Shown here: in pieces, positions 15,436 through 24,201 of the stretch | Layout: every line of letters begins with the position of its first letter | How positions within the stretch are numbered: the stretch's first letter is position 1 | NCBI GenBank assembly: GCA_050944415.1 | Contig: JBMNRA010000020.1 | Span: forward strand, 1 to 40,812 | Direction: 5' to 3' | Origin: Ruminococcus_G sp050944415 | Lineage (GTDB): Bacteria; Bacillota; Clostridia; Lachnospirales; Lachnospiraceae | Length of the DNA: 40,812 bases | Program-made: the position numbers and the translations under genes | The notes under the pieces: generated by a model | Database searches by the model: none | Told to the model about the DNA's origin: nothing | The model's input: only the letters and a program-made list of their open reading frames with translations

Positions 15436-16560
15436 CTAAATTACGTATCTGGCATTGTTTTCCACAACAACCTTGATACCATTTTCACCACAGTGATAAG
15501 AATTTGCGCGTACTGTGTCTCTGCTCTCCACAACGCAGTTTTCAATATGTGTGTTATCACCGAGATATACCTCATTTAAGATAATAGAATTCTTGATGAC
15601 GCAATTATTCCCCACATATACTTTCTTAAACAATACCGAATTTTCAACAAGTCCGTTAATAATACATCCACTGGCAACCAGGCTGTTTTTCACCTGACTT
15701 CCAGGATTATATTTCGCAGGAGGCAAATCATCTATTTTAGAATAAATACCCGGTCCATCATTAAAGAAATGCTTCCTGACTTCCGGTTTCAGGAAATCCA
15801 TGTTGGTCTGATAATAGGATTCCACTGTTGAAATGTTGCTCCAGTAACTGTCAATTTTATATCCATAAATTCTTTTCATATTTTTATAGCGGATCAGTAC
15901 GTCATTAACAAAATCATGCCGGTCTTCCTGCGCACACCGCTCAATCATTTCAATCAGCTGGCGTCTTCTGATTACATAAATGCCGGTAGAAATTGTGTTG
16001 GATGTGGAAACCATGGGCTTCTCATCAAATTCTTCAATCCGATGATCTTCATTCATTTTCAGAACACCGAATCTGGTCACATCCGTACCTTTCGGAACTT
16101 CTGTATACACTACCGTCACATCCGCCCGTTTCTGGATATGATATTCCAGAACTTTATTATAATCCAGCTTGTATACTCCGTCTCCGGATGCAATTACCAC
16201 ATATGGTTCATGGCTGCTTTTCAGGAAATTCAGATTCTGATAAATAGCATCTGAAGTACCCTGGTACCAGTAACTGTTTCCCGGAGTAATTGTGGGCGTA
16301 AACACGTAAAGACCGCCTTGCTTTCTTCCGAAATCCCACCACTTGGACGAACTTAAATGTTCATTCAGAGATCTGGCATTATACTGCGTCAGAACAGCTA
16401 CTTTCTGAATATGAGAATTTGACATATTGCTGAGCGAAAAGTCAATACTTCTGTAACTTCCCGCAACAGGCATTGCTGCAATGGCACGCTTGTTTGATAA
16501 TTCTCTCATTTTATTGCTGTTTCCGCCTGCCAGAATAATTCCCAATGCTCTCATATTCAC
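15436..16560 (-). CDS. glgD: GlgD, regulatory-type ADP-glucose pyrophosphorylase subunit
   Basis: A 374-residue nucleotidyltransferase homologue that partners GlgC in glycogen synthesis. The N-terminal loop reads LAGGNSNKMRELSNKRAIAAM in two parts, whereas the catalytic GlgC has GGQGSRLG and a KPA; loss of those residues marks GlgD as the poorly active partner. A C-terminal left-handed beta-helix with hexapeptide-like repeats (about 280-370) is present. The start is GTG at 16560 (AAGGA six bases upstream) overlapping the glgC stop in GTGA; an ATG six bases later is the alternative. The overlap implies coupled translation and equal subunit supply. Confidence 0.93.
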   Translation of the reverse strand: MNMRALGIILAGGNSNKMRELSNKRAIAAMPVAGSYRSIDFSLSNMSNSHIQKVAVLTQYNARSLNEHLSSSKWWDFGRKQGGLYVFTPTITPGNSYWYQGTSDAIYQNLNFLKSSHEPYVVIASGDGVYKLDYNKVLEYHIQKRADVTVVYTEVPKGTDVTRFGVLKMNEDHRIEEFDEKPMVSTSNTISTGIYVIRRRQLIEMIERCAQEDRHDFVNDVLIRYKNMKRIYGYKIDSYWSNISTVESYYQTNMDFLKPEVRKHFFNDGPGIYSKIDDLPPAKYNPGSQVKNSLVASGCIINGLVENSVLFKKVYVGNNCVIKNSIILNEVYLGDNTHIENCVVESRDTVRANSYHCGENGIKVVVENNARYVI

Positions 16561-17828
16561 TCACCATCCTTTCCAATAATCGCACCACCGCTGGCAAGTC
16601 TGCCGTCAGGGTAGTCTTCCAGTGTGGTAATTCCGGTAATTGCAGTATTCTTACCTATTACAACATTGGATGGAATTTTGCTGTCTTCTCCAATAGTTAC
16701 CAGGCCAAAGCTGTATACGGCGGGTTTCAGAACATTCAGCGCTTCCTCGCCTTCGCCCATAATTACGTTATTTCCAACTGTTACATTTTCAGCAATGATG
16801 GCTTTGTCAATGACACAGCCTGAACCAATCCGGCAATGACGCATAATAATGGATCCCCGCACGATAGCTCCCGGTTCTATGATAACATCGGCGCCGATCA
16901 CAGAATTATGTACCTCGCCATAAATTTCTGCACCTTCACTGATCAGACTGCGGTCCACAACCGCATCATTGGAAATATACTGAGGACGAATAATATCGCC
17001 TTTGGTATAAATCTTCCAGAACTCTTCATAGAGATTAAACTCCGGAATAATATCAATTAATTCCATATTGGCTTCCCAGTAGGAACCCAGAGTTCCCACA
17101 TCCTTCCAATAGCCATTAAACTCATATGCAAAGAGGCGTTTTCCATTATCCCTGCAATAAGGCAGGATATGTTTTCCAAAGTCGCATCCCTTCTGATCTT
17201 TCAAAGCAATGAGAGACTGTTTCAGAGTCTGCCAGCTGAAAATATAAATACCCATGGATGCCAGATTACTTCTGGGATGTTCCGGTTTTTCTTCAAATTC
17301 GGTAATTCTTCCCGTTTCATCTGTAATCATGATGCCGAAACGGCTTGCTTCTTCAATAGGTACAGGAATCGTTGCAATCGTAACATCCGCTTTATTTGCT
17401 TTATGAAAATCCAGCATTACTTCATAATCCATCTTATAGATATGATCCCCGGAAAGGATCAGCACATAATCCGGATTATAACTTTCCATATAAGCCATAT
17501 TCTGAAAAATAGCATTTGCCGTTCCCGTATACCACTGACTGTTTTCACTTTTTTCATATGGCGGCAGAACCGTCACTCCTCCAACATTCCTGTCCAGATC
17601 CCACGGAATACCAATTCCTATATGAGCATTCAGACGAAGGGGCTGGTACTGGGTAAGTACACCAACGGTATCCACACCAGAATTAATACAATTACTAAGC
17701 GGGAAATCGATAATGCGATATTTTCCGCCAAATGCCACTGCAGGTTTTGCCACTTTTTCAGTCAGCACGCCTAATCTGCTTCCCTGGCCGCCTGCCAGCA
17801 GCATCGCAATCATTTCTTTCTTCACCAT
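16557..17828 (-). CDS. glgC: glucose-1-phosphate adenylyltransferase GlgC
   Basis: GlgC makes ADP-glucose, the donor for glycogen. The 423-residue protein has the catalytic loop LAGGQGSRLGVLTEKVAKPA (11-30), PYEKSENSQWYTGTANAI in two family-typical parts, the ILSGDHIYKMDY nucleotide-sugar motif, and a C-terminal beta-helix. The ATG at 17828 follows AGAGGTGATTGC, better than the in-frame upstream codon at 17891. An extended -10 promoter lies 32 bp upstream. It starts the glgC-glgD-spoVG unit and diverges from murC. Glycogen synthase and branching genes are not in the window. Confidence 0.95.
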   Translation of the reverse strand: MVKKEMIAMLLAGGQGSRLGVLTEKVAKPAVAFGGKYRIIDFPLSNCINSGVDTVGVLTQYQPLRLNAHIGIGIPWDLDRNVGGVTVLPPYEKSENSQWYTGTANAIFQNMAYMESYNPDYVLILSGDHIYKMDYEVMLDFHKANKADVTIATIPVPIEEASRFGIMITDETGRITEFEEKPEHPRSNLASMGIYIFSWQTLKQSLIALKDQKGCDFGKHILPYCRDNGKRLFAYEFNGYWKDVGTLGSYWEANMELIDIIPEFNLYEEFWKIYTKGDIIRPQYISNDAVVDRSLISEGAEIYGEVHNSVIGADVIIEPGAIVRGSIIMRHCRIGSGCVIDKAIIAENVTVGNNVIMGEGEEALNVLKPAVYSFGLVTIGEDSKIPSNVVIGKNTAITGITTLEDYPDGRLASGGAIIGKDGE

Positions 17829-17859
17829 GCAATCACCTCTTGTCATATATAATAAAAGA

Positions 17860-17868
17860 ATTATACCA
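17860..17868 (-). promoter_or_regulatory. extended -10 promoter of glgC
   Basis: TGGTATAAT on the minus strand, an extended -10 (TGn-TATAAT), 32 bp before the glgC start. No good -35 lies at the usual distance, which fits an extended -10 promoter. Confidence 0.55.
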
Positions 17869-18069
17869 TACTTTACCGTTTTCGTGAACAACTTTTACAT
17901 ATTTTTATCGCGCAAATCATTTATTTTTATAACAATTTACCTAAATTTTCGATGTTTTTTACCCTTCCTGAGTTTTTTGGTACTATTTTACGAAAGCATA
18001 CGTTTTTTGCCCTTTTCCAGTTTCCTCCTTTTCCCCAAAGAAAGGCTTTTCATTTTATCAACTTCAGCG

Positions 18070-18075
18070 TATAAT
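18070..18075 (+). promoter_or_regulatory. -10 element of the murC promoter
   Basis: TATAAT 35 bp before the murC start, with a weak TTTTCA 17 bases upstream. The AAAGGAG ribosome binding site follows before ATG. Confidence 0.5.
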
Positions 18076-18109
18076 ATTTTTAATCAAAAATTACAAAGGA
18101 GTTTTCATC

Positions 18110-19492
18110 ATGTATGCAATAGATTTCAGCAAACCGATGCACATTCATTTTATAGGTATCGGCGGTATCAGCATGAGTGGCCTGGCAGAAATTCTCCTGG
18201 AAGAGAACTTTAAGATTTCAGGTTCCGATGCAAAAAAAAGCCCGCTCACTACTTCCCTGGAAGAAAAAGGCGCAGTTATTTTCTATGGACAGCGCGCTTC
18301 CAATATCGATCCTTCTACTGATCTGGTAGTCTACACTGCCGCTATCCACCCGGACAACCCCGAATACCAGGAGGCACTCCGACTGGGTCTTCCCATGCTG
18401 ACCCGCGCACAGCTTTTGGGACAGATTATGAAAAATTACGACGTACCGATCGCCGTATCCGGCACTCATGGAAAGACCACAACAACATCCATGATCTCTC
18501 ACATTCTCCTCGCTGCTGACTGTGATCCCACCATTTCTGTGGGCGGTATTCTCCCGGCTATCCATGGAAATATTCGCGTGGGGAATTCAGAAACTTTTAT
18601 CACAGAAGCCTGCGAATACACTAACAGTTTTCATAGCTTTTTTCCAAAAATCAGCATTATTTTGAATATGGACGCAGATCATCTGGATTTTTTCAAGGAT
18701 ATTGAGGATATTCGCCGTTCTTTCCGGAAATTTGCACAGCTTCTGCCCCAGGACGGTACCCTTATTATCAACAGTGATACACCGGAATACACCACTGTGA
18801 CAGATGGGTTGAACTGTCAGATTATCACCTACGGTCTGGACAACCCGGATGCCCGCTACAGAGCTGAAAATATCGTCTATGACAAGATGGGTCATCCCAC
18901 TTTCGACTGTATAAAGGATCATCAGAAAACAGCAACCTATTCCCTGAAAGTTCCCGGCATCCATAATGTGTCCAATGCCCTTGCATCCATTGCTCTGGCA
19001 GAACTTCTTGGAATCTCATCAGAAAAAATTCAGGAAGGCTTTTTTACTTTTACCGGAACAGACCGGCGTTTTCAGTATAAAGGAGAAATCGGAGGAGTTA
19101 CCGTCATCGATGATTATGCTCATCATCCCACGGAAATCAAAGCCACTCTGACTTCGGCCCACCAGTATCCTCATAAAAAACTCTGGTGTGTATTTCAGCC
19201 TCACACATATACCAGAACCAAAGCCCTGCTTTCTGATTTTGCTCATGCTCTGACCCTGGCAGATGAAGTAGTTCTCTGCGACATCTATGCAGCCCGCGAA
19301 AAAAATACGCTGGGAATTTCCTCTGTCGATCTTCAGAGGGAAATTCAGAAACTGGGAACTCCCTGTCAGTATTTCCCTACCTTCGATGAAATCGAAAATT
19401 TTCTGCTGGAAAATTGTACACAAGGCGATTTGTTGATAACTATGGGAGCGGGAGATGTGGTAACTATCGGTGAAAAGCTTTTGGGAAAATAA
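18110..19492 (+). CDS. murC: UDP-N-acetylmuramate--L-alanine ligase
   Basis: MurC adds L-alanine to UDP-MurNAc, the first step of the peptidoglycan stem peptide, in the cytoplasm. The 460-residue sequence has the UDP-binding GIGGISMSGLAEIL (16-29), ATP loop SGTHGKTTTTSM (117-128), TEACEYTNSF (about 164-173), the Mg-binding N-D-x-D region, and C-terminal VIDDYAHHPTEI with the DYAHHP signature. Length is normal. AAAGGAG lies before the ATG. It is preceded by its own promoter and followed by a terminator that overlaps DnaA boxes, so it is likely transcribed alone. Confidence 0.97.
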   Translation: MYAIDFSKPMHIHFIGIGGISMSGLAEILLEENFKISGSDAKKSPLTTSLEEKGAVIFYGQRASNIDPSTDLVVYTAAIHPDNPEYQEALRLGLPMLTRAQLLGQIMKNYDVPIAVSGTHGKTTTTSMISHILLAADCDPTISVGGILPAIHGNIRVGNSETFITEACEYTNSFHSFFPKISIILNMDADHLDFFKDIEDIRRSFRKFAQLLPQDGTLIINSDTPEYTTVTDGLNCQIITYGLDNPDARYRAENIVYDKMGHPTFDCIKDHQKTATYSLKVPGIHNVSNALASIALAELLGISSEKIQEGFFTFTGTDRRFQYKGEIGGVTVIDDYAHHPTEIKATLTSAHQYPHKKLWCVFQPHTYTRTKALLSDFAHALTLADEVVLCDIYAAREKNTLGISSVDLQREIQKLGTPCQYFPTFDEIENFLLENCTQGDLLITMGAGDVVTIGEKLLGK

Positions 19493-19493
19493 T

Positions 19494-19686
19494 TTATCCA
19501 CAATATCCACAGTGTTATGCACATTTTTTGTGTATGACAGCTGTGGATTTTTTGTGTATAACCCTGTTTACATAAAATTCGACACAGTCTCCGGCAAAAT
19601 TACTGTTTTTTCCTTATCAAATGACATTCTCGGTTGCAAATATTGACATCCTGATTTATCTGTCCACATTATCCACACAATCCACA
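19494..19686. promoter_or_regulatory. DnaA-box cluster upstream of helicase-loader genes
   Basis: Four exact matches to TTATNCACA lie within 184 bp: 19494-19502 and 19515-19523 on the plus strand, 19553-19561 on the minus strand, and 19669-19677 on the plus strand. One-mismatch copies lie at 19503-19511 (ATATCCACA) and 19529-19537 (minus). Weaker copies are at 19660-19668 and 19678-19686. Two of these boxes fall in the arms of the murC terminator, but three exact boxes do not. The chance of this density is small. It may control the downstream dnaD-dnaC-prs genes or titrate DnaA; see findings. Confidence 0.65.
19505..19553 (+). terminator. intrinsic terminator after murC
   Basis: ATCCACAG (19505-19512) pairs with CTGTGGAT (19541-19548), and TGTTATGCACA pairs with TGTGTATGACA through two G-T wobbles and one bulged G, giving about 19 bp around a T-rich loop, followed by five T residues. 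It begins 13 bp past the murC stop. Confidence 0.75.
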
Positions 19687-19751
19687 TTTTCCCGTTTTTT
19701 CTCTGTCGAAATTCCTTGAAAAAAAAGACTATTCTCTTTCCCCTCCGACTA

Positions 19752-19760
19752 TGCTATAAT
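19752..19760 (+). promoter_or_regulatory. extended -10 promoter of the dnaD-dnaC-prs operon
   Basis: TGCTATAAT is an extended -10 about 63 bp upstream of the dnaD-like start; no good -35 lies 17 bases away. A hairpin (TTCGGGAATT 19771-19780 with AATTTCCCCGAA 19786-19797) follows in the leader. The rest of the 19561-19751 spacer is AT-rich and holds only the fourth DnaA box. Confidence 0.6.
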
Positions 19761-19823
19761 GTGTTTGACTTTCGGGAATTCAAATAATTTCCCCGAAAAA
19801 TATTAAGCAAAAGCGGTGAAAGT

Positions 19824-20879
19824 ATGAATCAGTTAAAAGTATATAATCATTGCGGCGACGGCTTTACGGCGATATCCAACCGTTTTCTGGATGACTATAT
19901 GCCAAAGGCCAACGGCGAATTTGTTAAAATTTATCTTTTCCTGCTGCGTGCTGTAAACGGCAGCGGCAGCAGTCTCTCGCTTTCTTCCATTGCCGATACT
20001 TTTGACTGTACGGAAAATGATGTGGAAAGAGCCCTGCGTTACTGGAGCAAGCAGCATCTTATACAGATAGCCACAGATTCCCTGGATCAGATTACGGAAC
20101 TGACTCTTCTGCCGCTGCCCGCTTCCGGAAGGGATATCAACACGGTTTTGTCCTCCAAAACACCGGAAGCTGCTGCTGCACCCCAGAATAACGTTCCCCT
20201 TTCTCCGTCACAATATGTACTGACGCCTGATACAGTAAAGGAACTTCGTCAGAAAGAGGATGTGATGCAGCTTCTGTTCATTGCAGAACAGTATCTGGGA
20301 AAGACTCTTTCTTCCACAGAAACTGCACGGATTCTTTATTTCTATCAGGAACTGCATTTTTCTGCCGACTTAATTGAATACCTGATTGAATACTGTGTCT
20401 CAAAGGGCAGCAAAAGTATCCGCTACATGGAAAAAGTTGCTTTGTCCTGGGCTGAGTCCGGCATTACCACAGTAGAGATGGCAAAGCAGGAAACCAATAC
20501 GTTTCACAAAGAATATTTTACTGTTTTAAAAGCCTTTGGAATTTCCAACCGTAATCCGGTAGAATCAGAAATAAAAATGATCAATCACTGGCGGAAGGAT
20601 TACGGCTTTACCACTGATATTATTTTGGAAGCCTGTTCCCGCACTGTTTCACAGACGGGAAAATCCAGTTTCCAGTACGCCGACGGTATCTTAAACTCCT
20701 GGAACCAGAAGGGAGTCAAATCTTTTTCTGATATCTCCAGACTGGATGCTGACTACCGGGAGAAACGGGAAAAACACACAGTTAAACCCTCTCCCTCTAA
20801 AACATCCAACCGGTTTAACAATTTCCATCAGCGGGATTATAATTTTTCTGATCTTGAACGACAACTGCTGAAAAAGTGA
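19824..20879 (+). CDS. DnaD/DnaB-type replication initiation protein
   Basis: DnaD-family proteins help load the replicative helicase in low-GC Gram-positive bacteria. This 351-residue protein has an N-terminal winged-helix segment (about 15-85, with TFDCTENDVERALRYWSK), then two copies of the DnaD C-terminal (DDBH2) module: about 140-215 (YLGKTLSSTETARILYFYQE... YMEKVALSWAESGI) and 225-300 (IKMINHWRKDYGFTTDII... YADGILNSWNQKGV). The C-terminus is basic and unstructured. It lies 10 bp before the DnaC/DnaI-like loader gene, and DnaA boxes precede it, so the context fits primosome assembly. Start: ATG at 19824 after AAGCGGTGAA. Confidence 0.88.
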   Translation: MNQLKVYNHCGDGFTAISNRFLDDYMPKANGEFVKIYLFLLRAVNGSGSSLSLSSIADTFDCTENDVERALRYWSKQHLIQIATDSLDQITELTLLPLPASGRDINTVLSSKTPEAAAAPQNNVPLSPSQYVLTPDTVKELRQKEDVMQLLFIAEQYLGKTLSSTETARILYFYQELHFSADLIEYLIEYCVSKGSKSIRYMEKVALSWAESGITTVEMAKQETNTFHKEYFTVLKAFGISNRNPVESEIKMINHWRKDYGFTTDIILEACSRTVSQTGKSSFQYADGILNSWNQKGVKSFSDISRLDADYREKREKHTVKPSPSKTSNRFNNFHQRDYNFSDLERQLLKK

Positions 20880-20889
20880 GGATGCATAA

Positions 20890-21882
20890 GTGCCCCTGAA
20901 AAATTCTCAATACAATGAAATCATGCGGGAATATAACCGCAGACAATTACATAATAAACATATTCTGGATCAGCATATAGAAGAAGCCTATGGAGAGATC
21001 CCACGGCTGGAAGAGATTGATCATGAAATTTCTTCACTTTCTATAAAAAAAGCCCGGTCTCTGCTGGGCGCTGCCCCGGAAGAACCCTTTGATCTGGAGC
21101 AGGCAATCCGGGATCTGGCAGAAGAACGGAAGTGCCTTCTGCGCGCCTACGGCTATCCGGAGGACTATCTGACGTTGCAGTATGACTGCCCCCTCTGCCA
21201 TGACACCGGACATATCGGTACGGAAAAATGCAGCTGCTACAAAAAAGCAGCCATTGAGCTTTTGTATACCCAGTCCAATATTAAGGAAATACTAAAAAAG
21301 GAAAACTTTGATACGTTTTCTTTTTCCTATTATCCGGAAGATTTCGTGGATGAGACTACCGGTTTGTCCGCGCTGGATACCGCCAAAATGGCAATGGAGA
21401 AAGCAGCAGATTTTGTTGCTCAATTTGACAGGGATTTTGATAATCTTTTTATATATGGAGACACAGGCGTGGGAAAAACATTTCTGTCCCACTGTATTGC
21501 CAGAGATTTAATCGACTCTTCCCACAGTGTCATTTATTTTTCCGCCTACGATCTTTTTGATCTTCTGGCGCAGAATACTTTTACACGCACGGAAGATTCC
21601 ATGGAACTGAATGAACACATATTTGACTGTGATTTGCTGATTATTGATGACCTGGGAACAGAGCTGACCAACAGTTTTGTTACAACTCAGCTCTTCCTGT
21701 GCATTAACGAGCGGTTAATACGTGAAAAATCCACTTTGATTTCTACCAACTTGTCATTGAAGTCTTTCAAAGAAATGTATTCTGAGAGGGTTTTTTCCCG
21801 CATTTCCAGCAATTATACAATGGTTAAATTAATCGGAAACGATATTAGAATTCAAAAGAAACTCAAAGGAGGAAATCATTAA
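20890..21882 (+). CDS. DnaC/DnaI-like helicase loader ATPase
   Basis: An AAA+ ATPase of 330 residues that should load the replicative helicase. It has an N-terminal helical region, a zinc site (C100, C103, C114, C116 in CPLCHDTGHIGTEKCSC), Walker A GDTGVGKTF (190-198), and Walker B DLLIIDDLGTE (248-258), followed by sensor and arginine-finger residues near FSRISSNY. This is the DnaI/DnaC domain order. The start is GTG at 20890, with GAGGA 7 bases upstream. It follows the dnaD-like gene by 10 bp and its stop overlaps the next gene's ATG (TAATG), so the three genes are a coupled unit. Confidence 0.9.
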   Translation: MPLKNSQYNEIMREYNRRQLHNKHILDQHIEEAYGEIPRLEEIDHEISSLSIKKARSLLGAAPEEPFDLEQAIRDLAEERKCLLRAYGYPEDYLTLQYDCPLCHDTGHIGTEKCSCYKKAAIELLYTQSNIKEILKKENFDTFSFSYYPEDFVDETTGLSALDTAKMAMEKAADFVAQFDRDFDNLFIYGDTGVGKTFLSHCIARDLIDSSHSVIYFSAYDLFDLLAQNTFTRTEDSMELNEHIFDCDLLIIDDLGTELTNSFVTTQLFLCINERLIREKSTLISTNLSLKSFKEMYSERVFSRISSNYTMVKLIGNDIRIQKKLKGGNH

Positions 21883-23066
21883 TGGAAAGTAATAATGTCA
21901 AACAGCTGGAATCTCTCCCCGTCGGCCGTCTTGGAATTATCGCCATGAACAGCTTTGCGGAAACCGGAAAAAAAGTGGACCAATATCTAGTGAAATGGCG
22001 TAAAGAAAGAGAACATGACAATAAATCTTCCATTGCTTTTGAAGGATACGAGCGTGATACTTACTTGATCGATTCGGCTGTTCCCCGTTTCGGCTCCGGT
22101 GAAGCCAAAGGTATCATCAAGGAGTCTGTACGGGGCGATGACATTTATATACTGGTGGATGTATGCAATCACAGCCTGACTTATAAATTGTCAGGGTATA
22201 CCAACCGCATGTCACCGGATGACCACTTCCAGGATTTGAAACGTGTAATCGCCGCTGTCGGCGGGAAAGCCCGCCGCATCAACGTAATCATGCCCTTCCT
22301 TTATGAAAGCCGTCAGCATAAGCGCTCCGGCCGTGAGTCTCTTGACTGTGCCAACGCGCTTCAGGAACTGGTCCGCATGGGCGTGGAAAATATCATTACC
22401 TTTGACGCTCATGATGCACGGGTTCAGAATGCCATTCCCCTTCACGGATTTGAAACCGTGCAGCCGGCTTATCAGTTTATCAAAGGACTGCTGCGCAATG
22501 AACCGAATATTCAGATTGACAGTGATCATCTGATGGTTATCAGCCCTGATGAAGGCGGTATGGGACGTGCCATATATATCGCAAATAACCTTGGGGTTGA
22601 TATGGGCATGTTTTATAAACGCCGGGATTATTCCACCATAATAAACGGAAGAAATCCCATCGTTGCCCATGAATTTCTGGGAGCTGATGTGGAAGGAAAG
22701 GATATGATCATTATTGACGATATGATCTCTTCCGGCGACAGCATGCTGGAGGTAGCCCAGCTTTTGAAAGAAAGGAAAGCCGCGAAAATATTTATGTGTT
22801 CTACCTTCGGACTGTTTACCAATGGACTGGAAAAATTTGACCGCGCCTTTGAGCAAGGCATTTTTGACCGTCTCCTGACTACCAATCTGGTTTATCAGGA
22901 TCCTGAACTCTTGAAACGTTCTTATTATATTAATTGTGATTTAAGCAAATACATTGCTTTTATCATTGATCACTTGAATCATGATGTTTCCATCAGCAGC
23001 CTTCTGGATCCTGCAGAACGTATCCAGAAAGTACTCCGGAAATATCGGAAAAAAATTCCATTTTAA
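21882..23066 (+). CDS. ribose-phosphate pyrophosphokinase-family protein (long form)
   Basis: PRPP synthetase makes 5-phosphoribosyl pyrophosphate from ribose 5-phosphate and ATP for nucleotide synthesis. This protein is 394 residues, against about 315 for the classical enzyme: roughly 50 extra N-terminal residues and other insertions. Conserved parts include KESVRGDDIYI (80-90), YESRQHKRSGRE (141-152), TFDAHDARVQNAIP (173-186), the loop KRRDYS (246-251) and the PRPP loop IIDDMISSGDSMLEV (277-291). The catalytic residues look intact. It starts one base inside the stop codon of the helicase-loader gene, an unexpected operon partner. It may be a second, diverged PRPP synthetase. Confidence 0.85.
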   Translation: MESNNVKQLESLPVGRLGIIAMNSFAETGKKVDQYLVKWRKEREHDNKSSIAFEGYERDTYLIDSAVPRFGSGEAKGIIKESVRGDDIYILVDVCNHSLTYKLSGYTNRMSPDDHFQDLKRVIAAVGGKARRINVIMPFLYESRQHKRSGRESLDCANALQELVRMGVENIITFDAHDARVQNAIPLHGFETVQPAYQFIKGLLRNEPNIQIDSDHLMVISPDEGGMGRAIYIANNLGVDMGMFYKRRDYSTIINGRNPIVAHEFLGADVEGKDMIIIDDMISSGDSMLEVAQLLKERKAAKIFMCSTFGLFTNGLEKFDRAFEQGIFDRLLTTNLVYQDPELLKRSYYINCDLSKYIAFIIDHLNHDVSISSLLDPAERIQKVLRKYRKKIPF

Positions 23067-23082
23067 GCAGATCTAAAAACAA

Positions 23083-23122
23083 CTGCGGCCCGGTGCATCT
23101 GTTCAAAAGCACCGGGCCGCAG
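23083..23122. terminator. bidirectional terminator between prs-like and XRE genes
   Basis: A perfect 14-bp stem (CTGCGGCCCGGTGC 23083-23096 with GCACCGGGCCGCAG 23109-23122). The minus strand continues TTGTTTTTAG; the plus strand continues with a pyrimidine-rich run. It serves the convergent genes on both sides. Confidence 0.85.
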
Positions 23123-23127
23123 CTTAC

Positions 23128-24138
23128 TTATTCTTTCTTTGGTTTTGCAACCGTACTGATTATACCCATCACCGCTGCAAAGAAAACGCCTGCAACCGGC
23201 CAGATAATCCAGCTTCTGCTCCAGCTGTCATAGCAAAAGCTGAGTCCCAGATAAACCGCCGTGACAAAACACCAGTAAATCCCGGGAAAAAATTCCGTAC
23301 GTTTATTGACTTCCTTCTGTTCTTTGGAATAGTCTCCTTCCTGAAGCAGTTTCAGGTATCCTCCCTGAATATTTCCCGCAGAGACAAACTGATAAACGCC
23401 GGATGCAATAAACATCGGAAGGATCCCGGTGCAAATCACGTACACCCATTCCGCTGCATCAAAACCGGCAGCCGCAATAATCGGTATGACACTCAATATG
23501 CACAGAGTCACCCCTGTCACCACACTTTTCCGAAACTGAAGTTCAAAATTTTTCTTTCCTCTTTCAGCCATTTTCTTCACGCCGGGACCTGCAACAAAAA
23601 TTTCTTTCTCCAGATATTCATACTCTGACAGTCTCATTCCATTGGATATCAGAACAGCTGCACCCGCTGCACACATCACAAGCAAAATAACAACTCCCAG
23701 CGCTCCGGCTGCATCCTCTGTCAGTCTCCCATTCCCGTATTCTGACAGCCCACACAGCAGAATAAGACAGACCGGGGACAGAATACACATGGATACACCC
23801 AGGGCAATTTTCGAGGAAGTACTTTTTACCAGCTCCATATAGTCTTCCGCATCCGATAACTGCACCACCCTGTGCTCCTTGCTCTCATCTTTCTTTCTCT
23901 CCTCCTCCCGGATGCTTTCCGTTTCCCGCAGCTCTTTATTTTCCTCTTCCCTCAGCAGGTAATCTGTTGTCACTCCAAACAGATCACTGAGTTTTATAAT
24001 CTTATCCAGATCCGGAACCGAAGCGCCGGATTCCCATTTCGACACCGCCTGTCTGGAAACTTCCAGCTGTTCTGCCATCTGCTCCTGAGACCATCCCTTC
24101 TGCTTTCTCAGATTCACAATTTTTTCCGACAACATCAT
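23128..24138 (-). CDS. XRE-family HTH regulator with C-terminal membrane domain
   Basis: A 336-residue protein. Residues 1-65 are a Cro/C1-type helix-turn-helix (KGWSQEQMAEQLEVSRQAVSKW, shown in part, then PDLDKIIKLSDLFGVTTDYLL). A charged linker follows (66-100, E/K/R-rich), then about six membrane helices between 110 and 330. Such membrane-tethered XRE proteins are common in Lachnospiraceae, and their signal is usually unknown. The start ATG at 24138 has GGGAG 9 bases upstream. An inverted repeat (GGTTGACAA/TTGTCAACC) at 24202-24240 lies upstream and may be its own operator. No obvious target gene is adjacent. Confidence 0.85.
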   Translation of the reverse strand: MMLSEKIVNLRKQKGWSQEQMAEQLEVSRQAVSKWESGASVPDLDKIIKLSDLFGVTTDYLLREEENKELRETESIREEERKKDESKEHRVVQLSDAEDYMELVKSTSSKIALGVSMCILSPVCLILLCGLSEYGNGRLTEDAAGALGVVILLVMCAAGAAVLISNGMRLSEYEYLEKEIFVAGPGVKKMAERGKKNFELQFRKSVVTGVTLCILSVIPIIAAAGFDAAEWVYVICTGILPMFIASGVYQFVSAGNIQGGYLKLLQEGDYSKEQKEVNKRTEFFPGIYWCFVTAVYLGLSFCYDSWSRSWIIWPVAGVFFAAVMGIISTVAKPKKE

Positions 24139-24201
24139 AACATTGTTCTCCCTCTCACCTTTCCATCCGTTATGTTACGATATAAGTATAGCAGAATATG
24201 C

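Noticed and set aside
19494..19686. Calling the DnaA-box cluster the chromosome origin
   Set aside because: No dnaA, dnaN or parAB is present, and most genes to the right run leftward (including asnS), which would be head-on to a fork from here. A regulatory or titration site is the safer reading.
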